Below, one piece after another: positions 32,353 to 44,227 of a stretch of 64,000 bases of DNA (positions are counted from its first letter, which is position 1; the number at the start of each line of letters is the position of its first letter). Where the stretch lies: positions 1,804 to 65,803 of the forward strand of contig JAHLWZ010000165.1 in the NCBI GenBank assembly GCA_020536535.1. Direction: 5' to 3'. Both the position numbers and the translations under genes were made by a program. This stretch comes from Pelomyxa schiedti. Taxonomy: Eukaryota; Evosea; Pelobiontida; Pelomyxidae. The notes under the pieces are model-generated. The model worked only from the letters and a program-made list of their open reading frames with translations, was not told where the DNA came from and searched no databases.

Positions 32353-34065
32353 ATGGAGGTCGCTACTAGCTTTTGGGGCGTTATAAGCCTCAACCAACGA
32401 GAAATGACAAAACAGATAAAAAAAAACCCAAGCAGCGAAAGCCCAACACGACACAAACAAAACGATACGACAAAAAACAAAACAAAAACAATGACAAAAA
32501 AACGCAAGGCAGGGGGCATTTCTTGTGTTACCGACAACGATTCTCCGTCGCAACAACAAGCTCGGTGCTGTGCACCCAAACGACGGGCCACAAATAGCAG
32601 AAGGAGGGCATGTTCCACACCCCCAAAGCGAGTGTCAATCGGCCCCTCCGTTACTCTCCCCGGGTCTCCTGGCGCTTCCACTGTTGGTTCTCCACTTACG
32701 CCTTCCTCTCCATCCTCTGCTGAGAGCCCTACCCCGTCTCCCTCTGGTTCTGCTTCTTCTTCTGGTTCTGCTTCGGCGTCGGCGTCTGTTTCACGAACAC
32801 AGAGACCGATGAGGCTGAAGAAGGTGCTGGGATACTTTGGTGGAACGCAGAAGAGATTACCTGTGACTAATGCAATCAAGCAAGCCAGGGCCAGCAGGCA
32901 CCGACCTGGGGGTGTAATGGAATTGGGGATCAGCATAAGCGCTGAGGTGGGTGACAACAGAGCAAGCCGCTCTGTGTTTATTCCTGACCCGCAGGTGTTT
33001 GGCGCTGATGGGAGGTTTCTCATCAGGCACACACAGAAGGAGATCCATGATTTGCAACGGGCCAGTAATGATGCAGAAAAGGAACCGAAAACTGACTACA
33101 ACCGTTGGACAATAATTCCATGCCACGGAAATCTGTGGATTGGTGTTGTCAGTATGTACCCCAAAACATATAGTTTCTTCTCAAGTTGAATTTATACTCA
33201 TTCATACCATAGGGCAAAATACTGGAACCGGCGTTCTTCCCTACGTCTACATCGAGAATGTAGACCCCAAAATCAGCGCTGGTGAAATGAGACTCACAGT
33301 TTCCACAAAGAACAATGATGACACTTGGGAGCAGTCCAGCATCGGTACCTTTCCCCTTTTTCTTTATCCCGTAACACTGACCCAACTTTAGCTATTCCGC
33401 CACTGATGATACATGAAGGCAAGATCTGGCCCATTCTTGGTGGAGATGCCGTACAGTCCCACGAACCTTCACCAACTCCCACAATCACAACTGATACCAC
33501 ACAAGAAACCCAAGAGCCACCGCAACAAAACCAACATCCCCCACTATCAACACCGCAGCAAATTGTAAACGAGAACAATTTCACTCCCCTGCCATTGCAA
33601 TCTATGTTCGCGCCTAACTCCTATGAATACTATAACACTACAATCACAACAACTCCGCAACAACCTCCCAGCACTACTACCTCTACCTCTACCTCTACCT
33701 CCACCACACCTACTCCTATACCTACGACTACTACAACTCCCGGCCCCCAGGAGCCGACATGGGGGCCCCCATCACAATCACAAGAGGAGCCATCACGGAA
33801 CGACTACCTGAGCATGAGCGGCCAGGAAGCCTCTGAAACCGAGGGAACCATCTGGGGTCTCCCAAGCTTCACTGGGAGTGAATTGTCGTTGCAATCCGTG
33901 GCGGCAGCTGACGGGGCATTCAGCGACCCCATGTTTTCACCTCTTCCGCTTGTGCCACAAGCGGATTGGTTCCAAGATTTCCCTTTCCCACAGCCCTACT
34001 TCGATGTAGTTCCCAGACCACCAAGTCCGATTGGGCTTGATGAGTCACACCCCTTTCTGGACTGA
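32353..34065 (+). CDS. Unidentified protein with acidic/Pro-Thr C-terminus (possible transcription regulator)
   Basis: Exons: 32353-33151, 33213-33344 and 33392-34065; both introns restore the frame exactly. The start is uncertain (ATG at 32353, or 32491 at MTKKRKAGG). The N-terminal ~150 residues are Lys/Ser-rich with basic clusters (KKRKA, PKRRA) that could be nuclear localisation signals. The central ~150 residues (ASRSVFIPDPQVFGADGRF, WTIIPCHGNLWIGVV, GVLPYVYIENVDPKISAGE) look folded and beta-rich, and the domain spans all three exons. The C-terminus is Thr/Pro/Gln-rich and ends in acidic/aromatic patches (WFQDFPFPQPYFDVV), as in activation domains. The transcription-factor idea rests only on this composition. 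Confidence 0.55.
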
Positions 34066-34254
34066 GGGACCCACGGCTAAACTGGAATTGTAATCTTGTA
34101 AAAAATAAACTCTATTTATTTTTCCATCTGTCCTGTTTACAGGTGCCGGTTCGTGGATCTTATTTCGAGTTGGAAATACGGCCTGTTACTAATCTAATTA
34201 GTAGGGTATTGGTCCAGTTCCACTTTTGACAACAAGTCGAAGTGCCGCGGTGAA

Positions 34255-35088
34255 ATGGGTGATGCCGAGAAGGACATTGTGGAGAGTGCGAGGGTAAGTG
34301 TAGAAAGTGTTTTGGAAGTATTCTGGTGGCTTTCGGGGTGCACTGACTTGCTTCAGTTCTCCCCTGAGGTTCTTGCAATGTACACGGATCACGACCCTCA
34401 GCTAGCAAGGGAAGTTGCTCAGGTGTTCATTGAGGAAGCAACTGAAAAGCATCTACCTGCTCTTGAAGAAGCGATTAAAGATAAGGATGCCAAGAAGTAT
34501 GCATACAAACATGGTTTTTGCATGTTACAAACAACTGGTTTGACTTTGTGGTGTATTTAGGTGCTTCTATCATGCGCATACACTGAAGGTAATAATCTGA
34601 TGCTTCTTTCACAGTGATATGTAGGGAGCAGGAGAAAAATATATCAATTGGTGTAAAAGGGGATAAACTAAATACACAAAAATATCTAGTAGCATAAGCA
34701 GTAACAGAGACCTATACAGGGAAGTAGTGGGTACGTTGGAGCTGAAGGAGTGCAGTGGATAGCAGCCAGAATTGTGTATTATTCAGGGAAGGGACAAATG
34801 GAACAACTGCCTCCACTCATTGACAACCTCAAATCAGAGTTGACAGCCACAGTAAAGGCTCTCAATCACTACTACTTTTGCCCCCAAACACTACAACAAC
34901 AAAACCAACAAACTCAGATAGCACCAATATCCCTATCCCAATCCTCCTCATTAACGGAAACCAAGAGTGCTCGCTTTCCAACGCCGGCGGAACCCATAAT
35001 TCCACAACAAGGAGCGACAGAGCCAGCAACATTATCGCAGGCGTCGCAACAGCAACAACGCGAACAAGCCCCCAAGGATCAACGTTGA
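34255..35088 (+). CDS. Histidine phosphotransfer (HPt) protein
   Basis: Four exons: 34255-34293, 34357-34496, 34561-34588 and 34720-35088, total 576 nt, 191 residues. Splicing of the 28-nt exon 3 builds AHTLKGSSGYVGA, the HPt signature with the phospho-accepting His, followed by Lys-Gly-Ser-Ser. Helices around it (FSPEVLAMYTDHDPQLAREV, EKHLPALEEAI, then QMEQLPPLIDNLKSELTATV) match the four-helix bundle. The tail is Gln/Ser/Pro-rich. HPt proteins shuttle phosphoryl groups between hybrid histidine kinases and response regulators; in Dictyostelium the equivalent RdeA feeds a cyclic-AMP phosphodiesterase. The kinase and regulator partners are not in this window. Confidence 0.9.
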
Positions 35089-35223
35089 CACCTTTGCATC
35101 TTCAACGAAAATATAAGAAACAAATAAACGACGAAAGTCTCATGTCAGGAATTCCATTTTTTTCTCCTTCCTCATCAAACTCACCAAACAAACCAACACC
35201 AAACACAAACAACGAGAAGTAAA

Positions 35224-38200
35224 ATGAACCAAAGCCACACCAACAAGCCCAGCGGCGGCCCCGACGACAGCAGCGGCGTTGGCGTTGTTGGTGGCAGCAG
35301 CGGCGCCATCAAGATGAGCCGCATCGCAGTCGCCGACCGCGCCGACGGAGCCGGGTCGCCGAAGCGACGCCGCAAAGGGGGCGAGGGCGACGCTACCAAA
35401 CAAAGCCAGGACGACGAAGACGATGACGACGACGAGGACGCCGACTGCGATGGAGCCACTGGCAGTAATAACAACAATACAACCGCATGTAAAAATAGCA
35501 ATAGCAACAGCAACAACAGCGGCAACAACAACGGCAACGTCAGCGTCAGCCGCAGCAATAGCAACGACAGCAACGACGGCGAAAAGAAACCAACAACAAC
35601 TACTACTACTACCACTACCACCACAACTACGAGTGCGTGTAGTAGTGAGAGCAGCTCTAAGAGCGAAATCGGCGCTGGTGTCGGTGCAAGTTTAAATGCA
35701 AATGCAAATGGAAATGGAGGTGACAAAAGTGATAATGGTGATGGGAGAAATGCCCAGCACACACACAAACAGGAAGAGGAGCAGGGGGAGGGGAAAGAAA
35801 ACGGGGAGAAGGAAGGGGGTGACCTTCCAAAGGCCAAATTCAAAACAAAGAGCAGCCTTTTGAGGGACAAAATCCACAAAGTAAAATTGCGTCACATAAC
35901 AGTGACGAAAGTGCAACCTGCCTTGAGACTGAGGAACCTGAAAACTGACAAACTTGTTGGTGAAGTAGAAAAAGAAGCGAAACCAGTCAAGATAACTGTA
36001 ACTTCCCCTGCTCATCTTAACTCTTCTCATTAAACTTTCTCAAGAAGGCCAATACCTCCACTAAGCATGATCAGCACCACCACGCATTGCATTCTGTAGT
36101 CATTCACAAAACTTCCAAAACACGCACAGATGATCCTTTTATCCGAAATATTCCCACATCTGGTTTTGGTTTTTGGATTAAGGTTCTATTATCCCTTATA
36201 ATGCCAACATCTCAATTCAACAGATGGGGGTGCTTCTTGCAGGTGTATTACTAGCAGCTTGGGTCCTTCAACTTTTATGTCTTGGTCTTGATAAAGCCTC
36301 AAGTGGGTGGACACCATACAAACTCTCCTCGGAAATGGTCCAACACTATGACTACAGCCTGAAGGCATTCTTCTATACTTTATTCAATCCGTCACCAGCT
36401 CAATGTATTATCCTCATACTAGTATTAATAGTGATTATCAACAGCTCGAGCATTACTTCAGTCTGTTACTAATGCTATGGCTTTTGTCTTTGGTTTAATG
36501 ATTACCATTATTGGTATTACCTTACAATTTGCCTCTGATAAGTCAACTTCACATGTTTCTTCACTGGTATTTCTTTTCTTTTTCTTACTCTTTTGTTCTC
36601 AAGTACTGCCTTCAGTTTTTCAAAGACAAAGTCATACTTGGACTTATGACTTTTGTGTTGATCACCTGCGCCTTGATTTCTTGGGTTTTTTTGGAAGTTG
36701 GTGACTTCCACTCCCCTAGATTAAGTGTTGGTGTGTCACACTTTTCCCTCTCTTATCTTAAAATGTTAAAGTGATCAGTGTTGCCTGTACGACTTTTCAG
36801 CTTGTACTACTGATACCATTCCTTGCCTACTTGTTTATGTTTCTTGATACGGAGAAAGTGGATGCCAATATAGTTGAACGAGGAATCAATGGAGTTATCA
36901 GGGGTATAAATGGGACTGGACAAAACGCGGCAAATCAAGTAGGTTTTTTTTTTTTTCCCCTTTTTCTGGTATAATTTTTTTACTCAAAAACCTATTTAGG
37001 CTTTAGTAGCCACTACAGTGGAATTTCTGATGGATGGTGCCTTTACTGCTATAAAAAAGAAGCACCAAGCAATTGCATCAGAGACTGTTGATGCTATGTG
37101 CTCCTTTTGCATGCATTATCTGGAATTGAAACCAAAAGTTTGGATGAGACAGTCATATGGTTTTTTTCACTTTTCTCATAGACAAAACCCCAGTGGTTTG
37201 ATTTGTCAAGTGATGTTCTCCGAAATGCAGATTTCTTCTTGCTGTGTGCTTTTTTCCTCCCATTTAATGTCACGACTCACAAAGAGTTCGTAAATAGAAA
37301 TCCATCTACCCTGGAGGAGGTTCGTCCAATGTGGGTTGAATGGAAAGTATTGCGTCAGTATCAAGTACTTTTCTTGGAGGTAGTTATTATCCCTTCTGTC
37401 CTAAACTAATTAGGAAAGGCCCTTAGATGGCTTAAAGAAATGTGCTATCACATTTGCATTAACACAAGACTAATTGCGGAATCATCCGCTATTACTGACA
37501 ACCTGGAAGTCTTGGACATGAGCATCAAATTTTTCAATACCTACCTCAGAGCTGCAATAAACTGTAATGATGTGAAAGTTATATATAATACCCTGTTTCA
37601 GTACAGGCAACTAGCCGAGGTACTTGTGGACTCGACTAGAGGTTCATCACTCCTTTTATGATTCAATTCTCATTTCAACAGGTGTGGCCAACAGGGATGC
37701 CTCCCGTCGTGCCTTGAAAATAGCAAAATTTCAGCTTTATTACTGCTCTGTCATGTTTGATAAAGCAAAGGCCCCGGGTTTTGGCTATTTTCTGTTTCTT
37801 GTGGAAACAATTGCTCAAGATCTAAGGGTTCTATGTGAGGTTGCCACACGAAGCTTAGCATCTCTTGCCGTACATTTCCACCTTCTTCACTCAATCCCGT
37901 CTCGGCTCAATTCTACTTAGGGTGAGAGCAATAAAGAGCTTTCTTTTTTCAAGGAACTCCACAAAAAGCTACTTGAGGTAAAATCGAGTATTAAACCCCT
38001 ATCTCTTAAAGCAACACCACACCAGGTGTTCCTGAGCATCAGTGATTTTGCCAAAAATAATCGTGGTGTCATCCGTGCCCAAGTTATTTTAGCGGCATTT
38101 TATCTCTCCCAGATACAAGTTCCTGGTTATATTGGGTACGCAAGAAGAATTAAGGCCCAGCTCGACAGGTTACTTTTTACACCACCCAAAATCTCCTTAA

Positions 38201-38612
38201 ACAAGGTAGGGAGCCTCAAAAAGATCTTCTTCTATCGGTCAAAGATGAACTACAAAACGCCGCAACCAGAGAATTCTGGGAAGTGAGTGAGAGAGGAACC
38301 AACTTTAAGTACCTGGAACCACACTTGCGGCCTTTCCTGCAAACTTTCTACGAATATTTTGATTGGCATGTGAACCATGAAGAGATGAGAGCCAAGTTTA
38401 TGAGTACCAAATGTGTGTTGAAAGAGAAACTCTCCAACCTGTAATCTAACAACAAACACAGCCGGTATTGACCTGCGTGTGCAGCAGGACTTAGAGAACT
38501 TTGAGTCCGAATTCCGCACACAACCAGATACCAAGTATGAAACAGATGAGGACCAACCTCCAGAAGAGGAGCTTCTTGAAGAAGGAGCTTTCAGTGATGG
38601 AGAGGACCTGTA
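35224..38612 (+). CDS. DUF2254-like multi-pass membrane protein with long disordered N-terminus
   Basis: The start is ATG 35224. About 260 Asn/Ser/Thr/Glu-rich residues precede an intron (near 36001-36048) that joins to KANTSTKHDQHHH and then to membrane segments: LLAGVLLAAWVLQLLCLG, AQCIILIL/SVTNAMAFVFG, LMITIIGITLQFASD, LGLMTFVLITCALISWVFL and FQLVLLIPFLAYLFMFL. The stretch FGLMITIIGITLQFASDKST followed by FFKDKVILGLMTF matches the conserved core of bacterial DUF2254 membrane proteins. The cytosolic remainder (about 37000-38612) is helical, ending in an acidic tail (EEELLEEGAFSDGEDL). About ten introns, several about 40 nt. The bacterial-type core with many introns suggests an old transfer or a poorly sampled eukaryotic family. 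Function unknown. Confidence 0.65.
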
Positions 38613-38744
38613 ATTACTTTACCACTGTAATTACTCTATCAACACACACCTCCCAAGCAAAGCCACAACACACAAACGATTTTGTAAAAACAAGTTGTCC
38701 TAAGTTTTTATTTCTAATTTCTATCTATTCTTTTCATCGTGGAG

Positions 38745-39311
38745 ATGGCGCGGAACTCGGAGAAAAACCTATGCGAGTTGAATAGGTTGTGGTTACAACA
38801 ACAAGGCATGTCATTTGTTCCTTCAACAAAGTTAGTGCTTGCTTTTGTCTATTTGCAAAGACTAACTTGAGAAAATGGTTTCATTGTCAGATAGAGGAGA
38901 GCCAACAACACCCACAACGACCAAAATTGGTTGATGCTTTTTACTCTACAATTTATTTTTTTTTTTAACCCAGCCCAGAGTTCATTGCATAGTGCTTCGG
39001 CAGTGAGGAGATGGATTCCATCTATCAAAGCAGAAATTTCCTTTTGCGTTGATCAGCTCTCTGGGATACGACCTTACCCGCAGTATAAAATAGACGAGTT
39101 CGAGGGTTTGTGTTGTTATGTTTGAGTGACTTAATAATGTGCAAATAGAACGACTAGCACATCTAGAGGGGGAGTACAAACGATTCGTCTCCAAAGTAAT
39201 TTGATATGTTACCTTTAAGCTTAATATTCCCAGGCCGGTGCCCTGGACCCCACTGCTCCATACCTACCCGGTGCACCACATGCATATGTTAGAAAGAGAA
39301 CCTTAAAGTAA
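38745..39311 (+). CDS. Small conserved helical protein (MARNSEK-type start)
   Basis: ATG 38745 opens MARNSEKNLCELNRLWLQQQ. Introns near 38829-38869, 38929-38974, 39105-39148 and 39195-39233 connect exons giving ASAVRRWIPSIKAEISFCV, YPQYKIDEFE, HLEGEYKRFVSK and a final AYVRKRTLK before TAA (39309-39311). About 140 residues, mostly amphipathic helix with a Pro-rich joint (DPTAPYLPGAPH). The MARN-x-EK beginning is shared with the splicing factor ISY1, but the rest does not follow ISY1, so I give no name. It looks like a conserved eukaryotic housekeeping protein. The intron calls at the 5' end are the least certain. Confidence 0.55.
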
Positions 39312-39416
39312 TACTTTGACAATTCCGCACAAGTACCATAAACTAACGAAAACAATAACAAAAAAGTAAGGAAAACCCTTCAGGCACTGTTGAATGCTCC
39401 GCTCCAATTGATTCGG

Positions 39417-39685
39417 ACTTGCACCAACAAGCTGCAGTCCCCATGTATTCCAGTTCTTTTAACAATCTAGCAACATCCCCCCAACCACCCGAAATTCTCA
39501 CACACCAGGACCCACTCCCCAATGTCCATGACAATCCCAATCCCAACACAATCACAATCAGCACCACCACCGAGAGCAGTGGTACTACACCTAGCCCCTC
39601 TGTGACATTGGACACAAGCCCCACCACCACTACCCACATTGCATCCCAATGCCTTTCATCACTGTCTGGCTACACCTCCGACTGA
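39417..39685 (+). CDS. Possible Ser/Thr/Pro-rich terminal exon
   Basis: Open frame after an acceptor-like CCCTTCAG at 39393, containing QAAVPMYSSSFNNLATS and a Thr/Ser/Pro run, with a stop at 39683-39685. Codon bias resembles the low-complexity regions of other genes here. It may be an alternative 3' exon of the preceding small gene or an independent short gene. No domain. Confidence 0.25.
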
Positions 39686-39804
39686 TTCCCTTCTGTGAAA
39701 CTTCCCAGAAACCTGTTCCAAATTTCTTCGTTTGTTCTCTGTTGCGGGGACGACCAAAAAAAAAAAAAAAACCACGCCGAGAGGTGCCGGCTGTTGTTTA
39801 CGGG

Positions 39805-41770
39805 ATGGACTCGCTGCTTTCATCGATGGAGACTTTGGTTCCGATCGACGTTGGTCGTATGATTGTACGACTGGCTGGTTTCAGCTACTGGTCCGATGTA
39901 CACCACCACTAAACCCAAATCTCTCCCTCACTCCGTGGGTGGCATCAACTGAAATGAAATGAAATGAAATGCACACCAGGTGTTTGTCAAGTACAATGAA
40001 CTGAGGAAGAAGCAAACCCAGTGGGGAAAAACCTACTCTGCACCCGCTTCGAGGGCGGCGGCACAGTGGAGGACAGCCAGCGCAGGTATGGTCGGCGAGG
40101 CTGCGCCCAGTTTGGATTACATTCTGAGCAGCCTGACTTCCAATCCTGGAGACACTGAGCATAGGAGGCAACTTTTTTCGCACGCGCGCAGGCCGTACAC
40201 TGTTATGCTGCAGGAGTGCGCTCTCGTTGAGGTGGCCCTATTTATGTGTTACTTTCTTTATCAAATGATTTATAGAACGCAAGTTATTGCATAGGAAATA
40301 ATAGACTATTCTTGTAAGACTAAAAAACCTTGCTAGAGTGGTAATAGCCCGTGTTTCAACTTCGATTTGCCTTCACCTTTGGGAAAACGTGCCACTGAGA
40401 TTTTTGTTATCTCTGACTTCAGTGGGGAACTTGACGTGAGATGCGCTGATGGCTCTTCAGGCTCTCTAATACTGCCGGATGTGAAGCCTCATCCTGTCTC
40501 AGTGACTCGCATCAAATGTTACAAGTTTTCATATGGCCCGAAAAGAACAAATGCACCCCCAGATCATATTACTCTCCAGTTCACGAAGTGTATTTCTTCC
40601 TATGTCCCTCACTCTTCGTTTGTTGCAGGTTTTCTACCCTTTTCACTCATCTTTTTTTGTTTTTTTTTCCCCAACACCTCTTCTGTAACAGTTGTTGCTG
40701 CTGATGTAGAGGCTGTAGAGCAAATCAAAAAAGTGTTTACGAGACGCAAACTGCTAAAATTCTTACCGCATGTTTGTTATTCACAGAATGCTCTGTCAAT
40801 AACCCCCAGAAAATTTCAAATAGGTTAAGAAATCTATTGAGGCTGCCCCACTAGAAATGGTCATGGAATGCAAGCTGCAGTGTCTGAGTGATTTACCACT
40901 CTTTATCTACAACAAAATACTTGAAGAGTATGAAAAAGCTTTACCAAACCTCTCGAGCCTTGTAAGGAATAAAGTTTCCTTCTCTCAGACACAGTCATCA
41001 CCTGCTCTACCTTTTAGCAACCAGTTTCTCAGCAGCACCAAAACTGAGCGCATTTTCCAATCTCCCCCTACCGAAATTCAATTATTCACTGTTAACGGTA
41101 CAATTTCTCCCCTTGGTATGCTTTTTTTTTAACAAAAAACCTTATATAGACTCCTACGCTGTCACTCTGAGAGCAGATGGCACCTGCAGAATAGGACATA
41201 CTACTACCAAAGCTTTCAAATATGTAAGAGATTAATGTGGTATACCACTTAAAGTAAGATCTCCTAGACCCTTATTAGTCAGGACATCAATGAAGGCACA
41301 TGGAGATCACTCCCCCCCCTTACCAATTCCACGCTTGAAATAGACATGAGGTTCATTGCACTCCTAACTGCCGAGGGTGGCATACGGTTTGTAATACAAA
41401 CCCCCAAAAACTTTCAATCCCTCTCAACAAGTAACAAAACACCAGATTCTCCAAGATTGCTGATGGTGCCGATGTTACCATAAATAATAAGCAAGTGGTC
41501 AATACGCTGAGGGCGCTAATCACCGCCATCCCCGCGACTCCTCCAAAAACAGATAATAGATTCACCTACTCACTGGCTTTCCAGCCTTCATCAGTTCCAG
41601 TGACTTTGCCGGAGGTTCCCAGGGCGGAATTGACGAATCCAACCTGGCCTGTGAGTTCCAAGAAACCACCTACCACTACAACAACAATTGTTGCAAGTGT
41701 GAATGTGGCTGACATGTTGAAAACCCTTCTGGAACCAACCACTTGGATTGCTCCTTTCTTCATGGTGTAA
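39805..41770 (+). CDS. Unidentified multi-exon protein
   Basis: ATG 39805 gives MDSLLSSMETLVPIDVGRM. The intron 39896-39979 (containing a GAAAT repeat) is removed to continue WSD/VFVKYNELRKKQ. Further exons read APSLDYILSSLTSNPGD, RATEIFVISDFSGELDVRC, TEIQLFTVNGTISP, DSYAVTLRADGTCRIGH and VVNTLRALITAIPATPP, ending near 41770 after SVNVADMLKTLLEPTTW. At least six introns are needed, some A/T-rich with poly-T. Repeating beta-strand units of the type (I/V)xxFxxxGxIxxL suggest a beta-structured body after a helical N-terminus. I do not recognise the family. Internal exon borders between 40270 and 41500 are only partly resolved. Confidence 0.45.
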
Positions 41771-42233
41771 ACTACGCACAATGATAAATTTTAAACATTC
41801 TTCTTTTTCCTTGTCAAGTTTTACAATAACATTACCTCATAAACAGAGGTCTTGTGTTCCTTAGAAGGCAATGATAAAAGTCATGAAGCACAGGAGTGCA
41901 AGCTGAACGTGGGGGAGAGAAGAAACAGCCATACTAGTGGAGGGTGTGTGGGAGGTACTGTCACTTGGGCTTGGGGGAACCCAGCCGGAAGCTGAATGTA
42001 AGCCTTCCTATTGGGTGAATGGGTCCCTAATCAAAAACGCATTGGGGGAAAAACTTACTACAACAGGGTCACTGCATTCGGCAAGGCTGGGGCGTGTAGG
42101 AGAAAGAATGAGTTCGATATCTGCACGGTGTTTTGGTGGGAATAAGTATTATTGTCAGTTGGGGTGAAAAAACCGTCCAACCAGAGTTCCACGGTATTGC
42201 CGGAATTCTACTTGTTTTGGTTTTTCTTAGTGT

Positions 42234-43868
42234 TCATTTTATTGGGTTTAGTGTAACCTGAAAATAGACAGTATTTATGAAGTCTGGACAATTAATGACT
42301 GTCAAGTTGAGTTCAAAAAGTTGCCAAGAACTGGTGAGAGTTGTAAACAACGCTGTGTCACTGATTATGGAATCTAGATTATCATGCAGAGTCACCATCA
42401 GTGACTCAAACGACCCCGTCACTCGCGCCCAGAATTGAAGTGTATCAAATTGGTTCCTTGATTACTTAAGATAAGTGCTTTAAAGGGTTTGCTCACCTTG
42501 TGGCAGGGATATTGGTACCAATGTTAATTCCGTCCCAGGCGTCGAAGTTGAGGTCCAGAGAAGATGTTCCGGAATGCTTTGTTGAAGTGTCAATCGACCC
42601 AAGACTGCCCCATTTTTCCCAGGGCCCTGGTGGTCGGTAAAGAGTAGACAAGTATTGAATTTCTATGTACCTTCAAAGTCGTCATCAAACAGAATTCCGA
42701 AGTTGTTTGGCGGTTCACAGCACTCTGGAGAGCTTCCCCCAAACCCGTAGGGTACTTGATCAAACTGACTGGGACCATCCACAACAGCACCGCCAATCAC
42801 CTCATTTACAATCACAGTGATTTGTTGGCCTGTCAGTGAGGTGACACGAACGTGAAGTGGAGTTGTAGTATTGAATCCATCTCCGTTTGGGTGAACTTCA
42901 AATTCATTCCATTCCTTTTTTTCAGAGTAAAAAGATGGAAAAACCCCAGAAAAGGAGACAAAGAGGGCATAATTAAAGGCAAACCTGACGAGGTATTGTT
43001 TCCCAAGCATCTGTTCCTCCATGTTGAGAAACCTCCAGAGAAAGGACTCCGACACGATGATTAACAACTGTGAACGCAGTATAGTACTCAGAGGAATCCT
43101 ACTTTCGCGATAAGAAGGGAAATTCCAGAAAAGGAAAAGAAACCTCTTTAATGAGAAGTTTAATGGGCCCATCAACATCACAGGAGATCATTCTGTAAGT
43201 GACATTTTCACTTCCCATTCCTGTCCTGGGGTCCTGCCAAAGAATGAGAGGAACTGAAGCTCCAAAGTAACTTGCATACCATCAGTACATCAAATGCCTG
43301 CGGACTTAGATCAAAGTGTGCATAAGGCTCGCTACAATCCGGGCAGCTGTCAGTTACCTGAGAAGGGGGGTTTTTATTTGCATTTATTTATCCAGCTGGA
43401 AATACCATTAATCGGACTGCACTGATAGGTCCAACCAATTCATAGCATATTCCACACGCAATAACATCCTGTGTGATGTAAACTAAATTCACGGTTATCT
43501 TCGGTAGGCTTACATCTCCATACTGCGGCATGAAGTATATGACATTACTGGGTGCTGCTGTGAAATTATAGCCCGGTCCAGAAGGTCCGTTGGTAGGTCC
43601 AAACTGAATTTATGTAACTGTGGTTTCCCTTCCCCAGTATCCTTAGTAACCTGGCATTTTCCCGAGGTCTGTGTCAAGTCCACACTTGTTTTTTTAGTTT
43701 TTTTTGAAGTTTTGATCAATAGTGGTGCTAATTAGATGACAAGACAACATACTCATAGTGTGTGATCATCCCCTCAGTGCAAGGTTCCATTGGACGAGAG
43801 GGTTCTCGCACCGCGCCCACAAACGCGCCTCCCATAATAACAACCATCGACCACAGTAGAGGCGACAT
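42234..43868 (-). CDS. Expansin-like secreted protein with C-terminal carbohydrate-binding-like domain
   Basis: The start at 43868 opens a signal peptide (MSPLLWSMVVIMGGAFVGAV). Spliced exons show double-psi beta-barrel marks: IACGICYELVGPISAV, then VTDSCPDCSEPYAHFDLSP and QAFDVLM, the D-x-CPxC...DLS pattern of expansins. A second beta domain follows (NVTYRMISCDVDGPIKLLI, TVVNHRVGVLSLEVS). Next comes a beta-sandwich module (FGILFDDDFEG, SLGSIDTSTKHSGTSSLDL, SWQLFELNLTVINCP) ending at 42234, which resembles carbohydrate-binding modules attached to amoebal expansin-like proteins. Expansins loosen cell-wall polysaccharides without hydrolysis; in amoebae they may act in cyst or spore walls or on food. 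At least seven introns. Divergent from SKP1 across 359 bp. Confidence 0.75.
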
Positions 43869-44227
43869 GTCCACAAAAAGCCGAACGGCTGAAACGATAG
43901 AAGAAAATCGCGGAATGACGCCGAACTGTTCTATCTGCCGGGCACGGTCACTCCCGGGCAAATCAGACCAGAATCAGGGTCACTTGCGTTGGTGGTCACT
44001 GGTGTTGTGGGCTAGAGGCCCCGCCAGCACCAGACCCAAATGGCACACCTTTTGGAGAAATAATGAAAATCAGATTGTTCCCCGAAAATACCAAATGCGG
44101 CACCCCAAAATCCAAGGAAGAACAACAAACAAACAAACAAAAACCAAACCGCGATAGCCCACGAACTGGCCCCGCGAGCGACACCAGGAGATCTGATCTG
44201 ATCTGCGGGATTACCATCACGTTTACT

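Noticed and set aside
35181-35879. 232-residue minus-strand ORF of Leu/Ser/Val tracts
   Set aside because: Antisense of the Asn/Ser/Thr/Asp low-complexity start of the DUF2254-like gene; no domain.
38745-39311. Naming the small MARNSEK protein as splicing factor ISY1
   Set aside because: Only the first few residues match the ISY1 start; the rest does not follow that family.
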